From NCBI RefSeq assembly GCF_900167605.1, contig NZ_FUYH01000012.1, positions 40,168 through 104,167 on the forward strand: a DNA stretch of 64,000 bases, given 5' to 3'. The notes beneath the pieces are model-generated. The model did not search any database, was not told the origin of the DNA, and was given only the letters and a program-made list of their open reading frames with translations. This stretch comes from Caloramator quimbayensis (GTDB lineage Bacteria > Bacillota > Clostridia > Clostridiales > Caloramatoraceae). A program made the position numbers and the translations under genes. Every line of letters begins with the position of its first letter. Position 1 is the first letter of the stretch. Below, in pieces: positions 47,840 to 56,220 of this stretch.

Positions 47840-49168
47840 TTATAACTCATTTTCATTAATAGAATCATCTTCAATTAATAAATTGCTCTCTTCAACAGGA
47901 AGTTCTTGAACATTTCTTAGTTTTCTTTCAATTGTTCTTGTTTTTTTGCTGGCATTTTCTATACTGCTGCTCGCTTCTAAAAGCTTTTTCTGAGTCTTGT
48001 CAAGAAGCTCCGAGAATTTTCCAAACTCAGTTTTAACAGCACCAAGTATTCTCCATACCTCGCTTGATCTCTTTTCAATTGCAAGAGTTCTAAATCCCAT
48101 TTGCAGGCTGTTTAAAAGCGCTGCTATTGTAGTAGGTCCTGTAATTATAACTTTATAATCCCTTTGCAACACCTCAATCAACCCAGCATTTTTAACAGCC
48201 TCTGCAAAAAGGCTCTCTGTGGGCAAAAACAATATCCCAAAATCAGTAGTGTTTGGAGGGTCTATGTACTTTTCATATATAGTTTTTGCCTCATCCTTAA
48301 TTCTTCTCTCAAGATGCTTTCTTGCATTTTCAACACAGTCTTTATCGCCTGATTCCTGAGCTTCAAGAAGCCTTTGAAAATCCTCCTGTGGAAATTTAGC
48401 ATCAATAGGTAAATAAATATATTTTTGATAATCATCTTTCCCTGGAAGCTTTATAGCAAATTCAACTCTGTCATCGCTTCCTTTTTTAGTTGGGATATTT
48501 ACATCGTATTGTTCCTTTGTTAATATATCTTCTATTATATTAGATAACTGTATCTCTCCCCAAATCCCTCTTACCTTTACATTTGTCAGAGCTTTTTTTA
48601 AATCATTTACGCCTGAACTTAAGCTTTGCATTTCTCCAAGCTGTTTGTAAAGAGCTTCAAGTCTTTGGCTTATATTAGTAAAAGACTCTCCGAGCCTTTT
48701 CTCAAGAGTTGTATGAAGTTTTTCATCAACAGTTGCACGAATATCCTCAAGCTTTTTATTATTATCATCCTGAATATGTTTTAATTTTATTTCAACAGAC
48801 TCTCTTATTTTTTCAAGGCCTTCAGAATTTGTTTTTAAAAGTTCCAACAGCCTTCCTGTAAGCAAATCTATTTGATTCTTTTGCAAATTCGCCATACTGC
48901 TTACTTGTCTGTTAATATTTTCAGACATACCTAATATGCTATTAGATATCTCTTGTCTATTCTGAGATGAAATTTTATTGTTTTCTTCCCTTACCCTTCC
49001 TATTTCATCTTTTAATGCTGTAACTATTTTGCTTTCAAGAGAATCAAAATATAATCTTATAGTTTTTTCATCTATGTTGTCCTTTTTTTGTTTTGACAGT
49101 ATTAATATTTGAAGAATAACTATTATAATTAAAAAAAATACAATAAAAAAATTTAAATAAGCAATCAT
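47840..49168 (-). CDS. rmuC: DNA recombination protein RmuC
   Basis: A 442-residue RmuC: an N-terminal membrane helix (FFIVFFLIIIVILQILIL), a long coiled coil (about 40-180) and the nuclease-like RmuC core (LTNVKVRGIWGEIQL, YLPIDAKFPQEDFQRL, GILFLPTESLFAEA). RmuC limits inversions and recombination, and some members have been linked to phage defence. Normal length. ATG with a G-rich ribosome site, 20 bp after the HAD gene. Confidence 0.93.
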   Translation of the reverse strand: MIAYLNFFIVFFLIIIVILQILILSKQKKDNIDEKTIRLYFDSLESKIVTALKDEIGRVREENNKISSQNRQEISNSILGMSENINRQVSSMANLQKNQIDLLTGRLLELLKTNSEGLEKIRESVEIKLKHIQDDNNKKLEDIRATVDEKLHTTLEKRLGESFTNISQRLEALYKQLGEMQSLSSGVNDLKKALTNVKVRGIWGEIQLSNIIEDILTKEQYDVNIPTKKGSDDRVEFAIKLPGKDDYQKYIYLPIDAKFPQEDFQRLLEAQESGDKDCVENARKHLERRIKDEAKTIYEKYIDPPNTTDFGILFLPTESLFAEAVKNAGLIEVLQRDYKVIITGPTTIAALLNSLQMGFRTLAIEKRSSEVWRILGAVKTEFGKFSELLDKTQKKLLEASSSIENASKKTRTIERKLRNVQELPVEESNLLIEDDSINENEL

Positions 49169-49188
49169 TCCCCCACCCCCATTTATTA

Positions 49189-49815
49189 TTAAAAAATATT
49201 TATAAGATCTTTTAATGAATTTATTTTTATATCATATGAATCAACATTGCCAAATCCATAGGATGCATATATAAATTTAATATTAGCTTTTTTTGAGGCT
49301 TCTTCATCAACCTTTGCATCTCCTACGTATACAGGATTTTCTATTTTATTTCTCTTCATTATAATTTTAATATTATTATTCTTATCTAATCCTGTCTTTC
49401 CTGAGCATTCATAGTCTTTAAAATATTTTTCAAATCCGTTATATTCTAAAAAAGTCTCAATATATCCTTCTTGACAATTGCTAACTATAAACAAAGGATA
49501 TTTTTTATATAGATATTTCAATGTTTCTTCAATATAAGGATAAAGTCTTGCACCATCTCTTTTAAGCATTTCACACTCTTTTATGCAGCATTCCTTCATC
49601 ATAATATTTAAAGATTTATCATCTACATCAGGAAATAGTTTTTTAAATATATCCTCTATTCTCTTACCCATATAGCCTTTAAGCTCTTCGATGCTGATGA
49701 AATTATTAAATTTATGAGAAATTACAACTTCTCTCCAAGATTTAAAAATCACTTCCACAGCATCCCATAAAGTCCCATCAAGATCAAATATTATGCCATC
49801 AATGTTTTTAATCAT
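49189..49815 (-). CDS. HAD-superfamily phosphatase (phosphoglycolate phosphatase-like)
   Basis: A 208-residue HAD hydrolase with motif I DLDGTLWD, motif II IVSNCQ, and motifs III/IV in YVGDAKVDEEASKKA. The cap domain is alpha-helical (C1), as in phosphoglycolate phosphatase. Substrate unknown. I choose ATG 49813-49815 with AGGTGAT upstream; the frame extends six codons further without a ribosome site. Probably co-transcribed with rmuC. Confidence 0.88.
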   Translation of the reverse strand: MIKNIDGIIFDLDGTLWDAVEVIFKSWREVVISHKFNNFISIEELKGYMGKRIEDIFKKLFPDVDDKSLNIMMKECCIKECEMLKRDGARLYPYIEETLKYLYKKYPLFIVSNCQEGYIETFLEYNGFEKYFKDYECSGKTGLDKNNNIKIIMKRNKIENPVYVGDAKVDEEASKKANIKFIYASYGFGNVDSYDIKINSLKDLINIF

Positions 49816-49998
49816 ATCACCTGTTCCTTTCATTTCCCAATTTTAATATAACTCACTTTTATATTTTAAACCAAAAATTTAATTTAAAAAAGCAATAAAA
49901 TTAATTAAAAATACTATTTATTTTTTCTATTTTTATGATTTTATCTATTATATTTATCTATGATATGGGAATACTTTAGATAAATAGGAGGTGAAGAT

Positions 49999-50136
49999 AT
50001 GGATATTAATTTTATTCCTGGAGAAGAGTATATAGTAATAAACCGCCATACAGGCGAGGTATCCTACTGAGTATCCGATGAAAAAGGCAGATTCTATAAC
50101 TGAAAGGATAAGCCTTCTGCTGGTAGCAGATTATAA
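49999..50136 (+). CDS. Small ORF with two in-frame TGA codons; candidate selenoprotein, short peptide gene or remnant
   Basis: A strong AGGAGGTGAAGAT ribosome site precedes ATG 49999. The frame encodes 23 residues (MDINFIPGEEYIVINRHTGE, then VSY) before TGA at 50068-50070, continues protein-like (VSDEKGRFYN) to a second TGA at 50101-50103, and ends after KDKPSAGSRL at TAA 50134-50136. Read through both TGAs it gives 45 residues. A hairpin UCUGC-UGGUA-GCAGA begins 12 nt after the second TGA, with a G in the apical loop, as bacterial SECIS elements have. The genome decodes Sec in prdB. The unit also has a terminator (50143-50188). I cannot name a family; a plain 23-residue peptide or decaying gene is possible. 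Confidence 0.4.
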
Positions 50137-50142
50137 TATTCT

Positions 50143-50188
50143 AAAAAAGCTGTCTTAAAGTATTACATATACATTAAGACAGCTTTTA
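50143..50188. terminator. Bidirectional terminator
   Basis: Stem AAAAGCTGTCTTAA/TTAAGACAGCTTTT with a 15-nt loop, serving the small plus-strand ORF and the convergent CDF gene that stops at 50190. Confidence 0.85.
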
Positions 50189-50189
50189 C

Positions 50190-51056
50190 TTATCCCTTAT
50201 AGGGTTCTAAATGCACCATGCAGTGTTTTATATGGTCTATATCTGTTTCAACATTTAAATGAACAGCCTCGGCAATTTCATGTCCCTGTTTTACAGTCAT
50301 ATTTTCATCTACACATATCTCTATATCAACATATATTTTATTTCCGAAGAGTCTTGTTTTTAACATGTTTATTTCTTTTACTCCTGGGGTCGACATAGCA
50401 ACGGATTTTATTTTTTCAATCGTTTCTTTATCCGTTGACTCATCAATAAGCTGAGCTGTAGATTTTTTATAAAAATCAATTCCTACTTTAATTATGAAAA
50501 AGCTTACTATTATACCTGCTACAGGATCCATGAATTTAAATCCATGCCTTGCTCCAAAAATACCTAAAAGAGTTCCAATAGATGAAAAAGCATCTGATCT
50601 GTGATGCCATGCATCCGCTTCCATAGAAAGACTTCTTATTTTTTTTGCAACTATAATTGTATACCAATACATTCCTTCTTTAACTATTATTGAAACTGCA
50701 GCAGCAATAAGGGCAATAAATCCTGGTGTTTTAATATCACCTGAAATAAGGCTTTTAATACCTTCATATCCTATTAGAAACCCCGTTATAAGAAGAATTG
50801 TACTTACTATTTTTGCACACTCTGCCTCAAACTTTTCATGGCCGTAGGGGTGCTTTTCATCTTCATTTTTAGCAGATATTTTAAGTCCTAATATTACAAC
50901 AAAGGTTGCAAGTATATCAGAGAGAGTGTGTACTCCATCTGCAAGCATTGCAGTACTTTGTCCTATTATCCCTGCAACAATTTTAAATACGCAAAGTGCT
51001 GTATTAATAAATATTGTAACCCATGATGTTTTTGTTCCTAATCGATAATTCTCCAC
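50190..51056 (-). CDS. Cation diffusion facilitator (CDF) family exporter
   Basis: A 288-residue CDF transporter with six membrane helices and a cytoplasmic C-terminal domain. TM2 has ADGVHTLSDILAT and TM5 has MEADAWHHRSDAFSS, with the HxxxD metal ligands; the C-terminal part (SMTPGVKEINMLKT, split over VAMSTPGVKEI) is the ferredoxin-like domain. CDF proteins export Zn2+, Mn2+, Fe2+ or related ions in exchange for protons; the metal cannot be told here. Start is GTG 51054-51056 with GGAGTGA upstream. Confidence 0.93.
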   Translation of the reverse strand: MENYRLGTKTSWVTIFINTALCVFKIVAGIIGQSTAMLADGVHTLSDILATFVVILGLKISAKNEDEKHPYGHEKFEAECAKIVSTILLITGFLIGYEGIKSLISGDIKTPGFIALIAAAVSIIVKEGMYWYTIIVAKKIRSLSMEADAWHHRSDAFSSIGTLLGIFGARHGFKFMDPVAGIIVSFFIIKVGIDFYKKSTAQLIDESTDKETIEKIKSVAMSTPGVKEINMLKTRLFGNKIYVDIEICVDENMTVKQGHEIAEAVHLNVETDIDHIKHCMVHLEPYKG

Positions 51057-51221
51057 GATATCACTCCTAACTGATAATTAGTGATAATAACATTATATGC
51101 CTTAAATATTGATTTATCAACTATTTTTTGATTAATATTATTTATCAATTGATAACAAGTATATATTTCATTTGGCAATAATTAATATATGCTATATATT
51201 TTCCTTTTGAGATTATATAAA

Positions 51222-51272
51222 TAAAAAAGTGCCTTGCAGTAAAATTAAATTTAAAGCAAGACACTTTTTATT
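51222..51272 (-). terminator. Terminator of the MgtE-N/Nramp-like operon
   Basis: Arms AAAAGTG-CTTGC and GCAAG-CACTTTT, 1-nt mismatch, AT-rich loop, T run on the minus strand, 20-70 bp after the transporter stop codon. Confidence 0.8.
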
Positions 51273-51293
51273 GATTTTAAAAGCTTTTATAAT

Positions 51294-52544
51294 TTATATA
51301 ATCATATCGATTAATGGAGATAAGAATATTATTACTGATAAGATTATAATAAATGCAACTGTTATCCATATTACTATATTTTGAACTTTGTTGTTAACAT
51401 ATTTCCCCATAACATCTTTTCTGTTCGTCAAACGAACCATAAAAATTAATATTATTGGAGAGAGCATTCCTGCAAGCTGCTGTGTAAAGAGCATTATTCC
51501 AACAAGAGATATTTTAGGAAGAAGCACAATTAATGCGCTTATTATAATCATTCCTGCAAATATTCCATAAAAAATAGGTGCTTCTTTAAATTCATTATCA
51601 AGTCCTCTTTCAAATCCAAAGGCTTCACATATTGCATAGGTTGTTGAAAGAGGAATTATTGCTATTGCAAGAGCCGAAGCTCCAAATAGTCCTATACCGA
51701 ATAATGCTGAGGCATAATTCCCAGCAAGAGGTTTAAGGGCAAGGGCTGCCTGTTCTGCACTTTCTATTCTGATGCCATTTTTATATAAAGTAATAGCTGT
51801 AGTAACTATTATAAAAAAGGATACCATATCTCCCCAAATAGCAGATAAATATACATCTAATTTTTCATATTTATAATCTTCAATATTTAATCCTTTATCT
51901 ACAATTGATGACTGCAGATAAAACTGCATATAGGGCGTTATTGTTGTTCCTATCATACCTATAAATGTGAGTATAAATTCTTTGCTAAATTCTAATTGCG
52001 GAGTAAACATCTCTTTAAAAACCACATTCCACTGAGGCTTTGCAATAAAACAAGTTATGATATAGGAAAAAAATACAAAAGTAAATACCAAAAACACCTT
52101 TTCAATTTTTGAATAATTTCCTCTTGTTATTATAAACAGCGTAAAGGCAGCAACAAATGGAACCGATATATATTTGCTAATTCCAAAGAGTTCCAAGCTC
52201 GCTGCAACACCTGCAAAATCGCCTACGCAGACTCCAAAGTTTGCTATAAAAAGTGTAAGCATTGCAAAAAAGGCAAGTTTTACACCAAATTGTTCTCTTA
52301 TTAAGTCAGAAAGCCCTTTGCCGGTAACAACAGCCATTCTCGCATTCATTTCCTGAATAACCCCTAAGCTGAAGGTTATAAGCAGCAAACCCCAAAGCAT
52401 TTTATATCCAAAATGTGCTCCAACTGCAGCATAGGTTGCAATTCCTCCAGCATCGTTTCCTGCATTAACTGTAATAAGACCTGGTCCTATAATCCCAAGT
52501 ATGAATAATAGATTTTTAATCCTTTTGTTTTTTATTTTCCCCAT
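51294..52544 (-). CDS. Nramp-related divalent metal transporter (probable Mg2+ type)
   Basis: A 416-residue membrane protein with about 11 helices and the Nramp fold. The TM1 motif is NAGNDAGG (27-34) instead of DPGN, and TM6 reads TITPYMQFYLQ (201-211), so the Met-Pro-His signature of Mn2+/Fe2+ Nramps is missing. Loss of both motifs is described for the Nramp-related Mg2+ transporters (NRMT). Its partner gene, 9 bp upstream, is a soluble MgtE-N/CBS protein typical of Mg2+ control, supporting Mg2+ rather than Mn2+. Substrate assignment is inference. Confidence 0.85.
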   Translation of the reverse strand: MGKIKNKRIKNLLFILGIIGPGLITVNAGNDAGGIATYAAVGAHFGYKMLWGLLLITFSLGVIQEMNARMAVVTGKGLSDLIREQFGVKLAFFAMLTLFIANFGVCVGDFAGVAASLELFGISKYISVPFVAAFTLFIITRGNYSKIEKVFLVFTFVFFSYIITCFIAKPQWNVVFKEMFTPQLEFSKEFILTFIGMIGTTITPYMQFYLQSSIVDKGLNIEDYKYEKLDVYLSAIWGDMVSFFIIVTTAITLYKNGIRIESAEQAALALKPLAGNYASALFGIGLFGASALAIAIIPLSTTYAICEAFGFERGLDNEFKEAPIFYGIFAGMIIISALIVLLPKISLVGIMLFTQQLAGMLSPIILIFMVRLTNRKDVMGKYVNNKVQNIVIWITVAFIIILSVIIFLSPLIDMII

Positions 52545-52553
52545 AGCTGCCTC

Positions 52554-53816
52554 CTATGCTGACCTTTTCAGTATTTTCTTCCATCGTGGTAATAGAACTT
52601 CATCTACTATATCGTTTAATATAGCCATTCCAAGAAGAACTTTTTCTTTGTTTACTACAGGAATTGCAAGAAGTTCATATTTTGTAACTATTTCAGTTAA
52701 ATCATCGAGGGTATCGGTATCATAAACATAAATTATATTACTTTGCATTATATCCTTCAACTTTAAATTAGGTGATGAAACTATAAGATCTCTTAAAGAC
52801 ACTACTCCAAGAAGCCTTTCATCATTGTCTGTTACATAAAGATAATAGGCAATTTCTGAGCTTGGTTTTGTCTCTCTAAGTTCTTTTATAACTTCTTCAA
52901 CTGCTTTTTCATGATTAAAAGCAATATAATCTTTATTCATGATGCTTCCAACGAGGTCATCATCATATTTTAAAAGTTCTTTTATCTCCTGAGCGTCGTT
53001 TCTATCCATTTTCTCAAGTATTTTTTCAACCTGTTCCTCATCAACATCTTCAAGTATATCTGCAATTTCATCGTTAGGCATATTTTCAAAAATCTCTTTT
53101 GCAAGTTTTATATCAATATTTTCAACAAGATCTGCCTGATATTCATCTTCAAATTCCTCGAGAGTATCAGCTGCAAGCCTTGTGTCGAAAGTTTTAAATA
53201 TATGGCTTCTATAATTTGCATCAAGATCTTCCAAAATATCAGCAATATCTGCTGGATGAAGAGATTTTAACTTTTTATATGGCATAGATAAAGTAATTCT
53301 ATCTACCTGTCCTTTTATAGGCTCAACATTATCCCATATAACAAGGCTGTCAGGTAAATTTCTTCCAAATTTTGAGGCTAATAGTTCTGCAAAGTTCAAT
53401 ACTCCGAGCCTTCTTAAAATGCCTCTAAGTCCAATATCAACGGCAATTACTTTATAGTTTTCACCTATTTCTGCAAGCCTTAAGTCATTAACTCTTACAA
53501 CTCTTCTTCCGTTTATGTCTACTATCTGCTTATCTAAAATGTCATTTGAAAGAGAATAAAAATTTTTATCCCTTTTATATTCAAAATAATTGTCTACGAT
53601 TATTTTGTATCTCTTCTCATCCTTAAAAATACCTAAGGACTTAAATGCAATTTCTTTTAAAGCATCTCTATTCTTTATTCTAAGCCCTTGTACTGCAGGG
53701 AGATGTTCATCAGAAGTTACAATAAGGTCATTGAGTTTACCAAGATAGATGTTAGTTGAATCGTAAACAGAAACGCTAAGAAGATTGCTTATATAGCATC
53801 CTTTTACTCTTTCCAT
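52554..53816 (-). CDS. MgtE N-domain plus CBS-pair regulatory protein (no membrane part)
   Basis: A 420-residue soluble protein. N-terminal PRC-barrel-like repeats (about 1-165, for example CYISNLLSVSVYDSTN), then an MgtE intracellular N domain of superhelical repeats (LHPADIADILEDL, ANMPNDEIADILEDV-type) to about 285, then two CBS domains (MNKDYIAFNHEKAVEEV, MQSNIIYVYDTDTLDDL). The membrane domain of MgtE is absent; the Nramp-like gene 9 bp downstream may supply it. Start ATG 53814-53816, with GGAGGAG that lies in a stable hairpin. In MgtE these domains sense cytosolic Mg2+ and close the channel. Confidence 0.88.
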   Translation of the reverse strand: MERVKGCYISNLLSVSVYDSTNIYLGKLNDLIVTSDEHLPAVQGLRIKNRDALKEIAFKSLGIFKDEKRYKIIVDNYFEYKRDKNFYSLSNDILDKQIVDINGRRVVRVNDLRLAEIGENYKVIAVDIGLRGILRRLGVLNFAELLASKFGRNLPDSLVIWDNVEPIKGQVDRITLSMPYKKLKSLHPADIADILEDLDANYRSHIFKTFDTRLAADTLEEFEDEYQADLVENIDIKLAKEIFENMPNDEIADILEDVDEEQVEKILEKMDRNDAQEIKELLKYDDDLVGSIMNKDYIAFNHEKAVEEVIKELRETKPSSEIAYYLYVTDNDERLLGVVSLRDLIVSSPNLKLKDIMQSNIIYVYDTDTLDDLTEIVTKYELLAIPVVNKEKVLLGMAILNDIVDEVLLPRWKKILKRSA

Positions 53817-53946
53817 GTCTTTGTCTCCTCCCTTTCGGCAGGAGAAATGCAAAAGGCAGTATTAATGCATCTGCAGTTCTCCCGCAATATTTAGTTTTCC
53901 GATAATATTCACTAAAAATACTACTGGGATAAGGACCACATTCCAT
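53776..53946 (-). CDS. Possible leader ORF overlapping the MgtE-N/CBS gene
   Basis: A 56-codon frame starting ATG 53944-53946 with GGAGGTGG 5 nt upstream: MECGPYPSSIFSEYYRKT followed by KYCGRTADALILPFAFLLPKG in two readable blocks, ending 41 bp inside the next gene. Its ribosome site and ATG lie in the 5' arm of a 13-bp RNA stem (see leader). It may be a translated leader peptide or only the accidental translation of a structured RNA. Confidence 0.35.
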   Translation of the reverse strand: MECGPYPSSIFSEYYRKTKYCGRTADALILPFAFLLPKGRRQRHGKSKRMLYKQSS

Positions 53947-53956
53947 TAATACCACC
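53824..53956 (-). promoter_or_regulatory. Structured RNA leader of the MgtE-N/Nramp-like operon (candidate metal riboswitch)
   Basis: In the transcript, P1 pairs 13 nt (GGUGGUAUUAAUG, from 53956) with CAUUAAUACUGCC (ending at 53855), all paired including two G-U. Inside is a second helix with CCC/GGG and UUUAGU/ACUAAA arms. A final hairpin UCUCCUGCC-GAAA-GGGAGGAGA (53845-53824) with a GNRA loop contains the GGAGGAG ribosome site of the downstream gene. It does not match the M-box or yybP-ykoY patterns that I remember. Confidence 0.6.
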
Positions 53957-54095
53957 TCCAATTCTATAGAATAAAATTTCTCACATTATCATATTATGAA
54001 TTCAAAATATAAAATGTCATATTTTCTCTTGTATATTGTAACACTTAATAAAAGTTATTAAAAGAGTGCTTTTATAAAAGTTCTATTTAGAATTA

Positions 54096-54118
54096 AAAAG
54101 GTGCAAATGCACCTTTAA
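54096..54118 (-). terminator. Terminator of the LUD-domain gene
   Basis: Stem AAAGGTGCA/TGCACCTTT, 2-3 nt loop, T5 on the minus strand, touching the stop codon. Confidence 0.85.
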
Positions 54119-54763
54119 CTAATATCCAAGCTGTTTATCTACAAATATAACAAACATTCTTCCTTTTTTGCCTTGATTCTTAATAAGAACATAGTTTCTG
54201 CATATTCTATCAGGGCTTGAACAGTCCATACAATAACCTGTTTTTGTACATGGGGTATTCTTATTTAATCTTTTTGCATTAGCTGGTGCAGACATTTCCC
54301 TGTTTCTTATTATTGCTTCATCTAAATCTCTAACTATTTTATTTATTCCAGCTATAATTATAACTTTATCTGGACCATAAATCATAGCAGCAACTCTGTT
54401 GCCATTTCCATCAACATTATATATTTCCCCTTCTTCAGTTATTGCATTGCTACTCGTAAAATATGCATCTGCAAAAAAGCTTTTTCTAAAAATATCTTTT
54501 AAATCATCTGTGCTTAATCCTTCTTTATATCTGTCTAAAAAATTATATCTTCCGCTTCTTAAATGATTGATTACTCCTGTTTCAAAAAGTGTCATAGAAC
54601 CTCCAACAGAAACAGTTGAACCCTCTTTAACGATTTCAGTAATCTTTTTTATAAGTTCTTCTTCACTTTTGACATAAAAACCTTCTATATTATTTTTTTC
54701 AAGATTCTCAATTGTCCTTTGAACCCTTTTTTCAATAACGAAGTTAGCATTGTTATCCATCAT
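54119..54763 (-). CDS. LUD-domain (lactate utilization-like, DUF162) protein
   Basis: A 214-residue LutB/LutC-related protein: IVKEGSTVSVGGSMTLFETG, ITEEGEIYNVDGNGNRVAAM and the C-terminal Cys cluster CTKTGYCMDCSSPDRICRNY. The Cys spacing suggests a bound metal or Fe-S centre. Homologues in operons with LutA/LutB act in lactate oxidation; here it stands alone, so its role is uncertain. ATG with GGGAGG upstream. Confidence 0.88.
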   Translation of the reverse strand: MMDNNANFVIEKRVQRTIENLEKNNIEGFYVKSEEELIKKITEIVKEGSTVSVGGSMTLFETGVINHLRSGRYNFLDRYKEGLSTDDLKDIFRKSFFADAYFTSSNAITEEGEIYNVDGNGNRVAAMIYGPDKVIIIAGINKIVRDLDEAIIRNREMSAPANAKRLNKNTPCTKTGYCMDCSSPDRICRNYVLIKNQGKKGRMFVIFVDKQLGY

Positions 54764-54828
54764 ATCTCCTCCCTTTTACCATTCTATTAAAATTATATCA
54801 TCATTAGAAAAAAATATCATTATAATAG

Positions 54829-56220
54829 TTAATTCATTTTTTCTCCTCCATTTTTAATAAACTCATTTTCCCACTTTTCTACGTATTGTCCCGTTGACCA
54901 TTCAGCCATAATTGTTTGGCTTTTATCTTCAAGTTTAATTTTCTTTATTGGCTGGGTTGACAGCTGTCTATTTTCTATTCTGTAAATTTGTATTTCCTTT
55001 ATAGTTAAAACTACCGCAATATCCTCATTAGGCGAAGTAAAAACATCAACAGCTTCAGGAACTTTTAGTTTTAATTCACTCCAATTTATTGAAAGTTTAT
55101 CATAAGAAACAAGTTTTTTTGAAGGTATTACTGCTATATTAAAATCTTCAGATATTTTACCGCTTACTCTTCCATTTACAATCCAGTGTCCGCTTCTTCT
55201 TATAATGGTAAAATTGCTCTCATCGATTTGGTTATAGCTATCATATATACTATTATTATTTTTTAATGCTTCATGAAAAATATTTTTTGCATCATCACCA
55301 AATAGTTCGCTTATTCTTATAGGATTTAATGTATCCATTGCATCTATTGGAAAAAATCTGTAGTATAAATTATTCTCAGAATTTTTTATTTCAACAGATA
55401 TATAATCATTTCCTAAAAAAATTATTCTTCTTAAATTGCCAATTCCAAAATCACATTTTATCTCTTTAAACTCTTTTTCGTTTTTCTCAATTGGATAAGC
55501 TTTAATAGTATCTTTAATAATGTCTAATTTCCAAAAACCGCTTTTTCTTGGAAAAATAAAACCATCCATTTCCATTATATTAATCAAATTATTATATTTT
55601 ATAAACAATGTTTTATATTTAATATCTTTTGAGTCTTTAGGTTTATAGGACAGTCCTAATAACAAACCTGAAGGTTTGTTATTTTCAGTTTTCGAATTAT
55701 AAATAGTATCTTGCTCTTTTATTTTAAAGCTATTTAATTTTTCAAAACTTACACTATTATTAGTCTTTTCAAGTATGAAAAAAACATTGTTGATGTTAAT
55801 CATTAACTTATTATCGTTTATTTTTAAAAGCTCTGTAAAGTATTTATTTTCAGATGTTATTGTAATAACCTGCATCTTACTGCTTAATACCCCAAGTTGT
55901 TTTGGAGTAATTTTATATTTATATATTAGATACTCCTTTGTATTAACAATTTTTATTCTGTAATTAGGATTTTCACAATATAAATTGCCAATTAAGGCAA
56001 AATCCTTGCAAAACATAGAAACTTCATCCATAGATTCAATTCGATTATTTTTATTTTCTTCACCTAAATAATATTTATAAATTTTCCATTCTCCTTCTAT
56101 TGGAATTTTTTTGTTTTGCGGAAGCAATATATAATCATTCATAGTTTCATTTGTTAAATTGCAGGAGGAAAGAAATAATATATTTAAACATACTATAAAT
56201 ATTAAAAATTTACTCTTCAT
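54829..56220 (-). CDS. Lipoprotein of the two-component operon (function unknown)
   Basis: A 463-residue predicted lipoprotein: signal MKSKFLIFIVCLNILFLSS with lipobox Cys (SSCNLTN). The rest is beta-strand-rich with repeated short hydrophobic stretches and no recognised domain; it could be a beta-propeller-like fold. The ATG 56218-56220 overlaps the histidine kinase stop by 11 bp with GGAGGA upstream, so it is translated with the kinase. Such a third gene often acts as a sensor accessory or checkpoint protein; that is inference. Confidence 0.75.
   Translation of the reverse strand: MKSKFLIFIVCLNILFLSSCNLTNETMNDYILLPQNKKIPIEGEWKIYKYYLGEENKNNRIESMDEVSMFCKDFALIGNLYCENPNYRIKIVNTKEYLIYKYKITPKQLGVLSSKMQVITITSENKYFTELLKINDNKLMININNVFFILEKTNNSVSFEKLNSFKIKEQDTIYNSKTENNKPSGLLLGLSYKPKDSKDIKYKTLFIKYNNLINIMEMDGFIFPRKSGFWKLDIIKDTIKAYPIEKNEKEFKEIKCDFGIGNLRRIIFLGNDYISVEIKNSENNLYYRFFPIDAMDTLNPIRISELFGDDAKNIFHEALKNNNSIYDSYNQIDESNFTIIRRSGHWIVNGRVSGKISEDFNIAVIPSKKLVSYDKLSINWSELKLKVPEAVDVFTSPNEDIAVVLTIKEIQIYRIENRQLSTQPIKKIKLEDKSQTIMAEWSTGQYVEKWENEFIKNGGEKMN

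Noticed and set aside
51294..52544. Standard Mn2+ transporter MntH
   Set aside because: The DPGN and Met-Pro-His motifs that bind Mn2+/Fe2+ are missing.
53824..53956. M-box (Mg2+) or yybP-ykoY (Mn2+) riboswitch
   Set aside because: The conserved sequences I remember for both classes are absent, so I list it as an unassigned structured leader.
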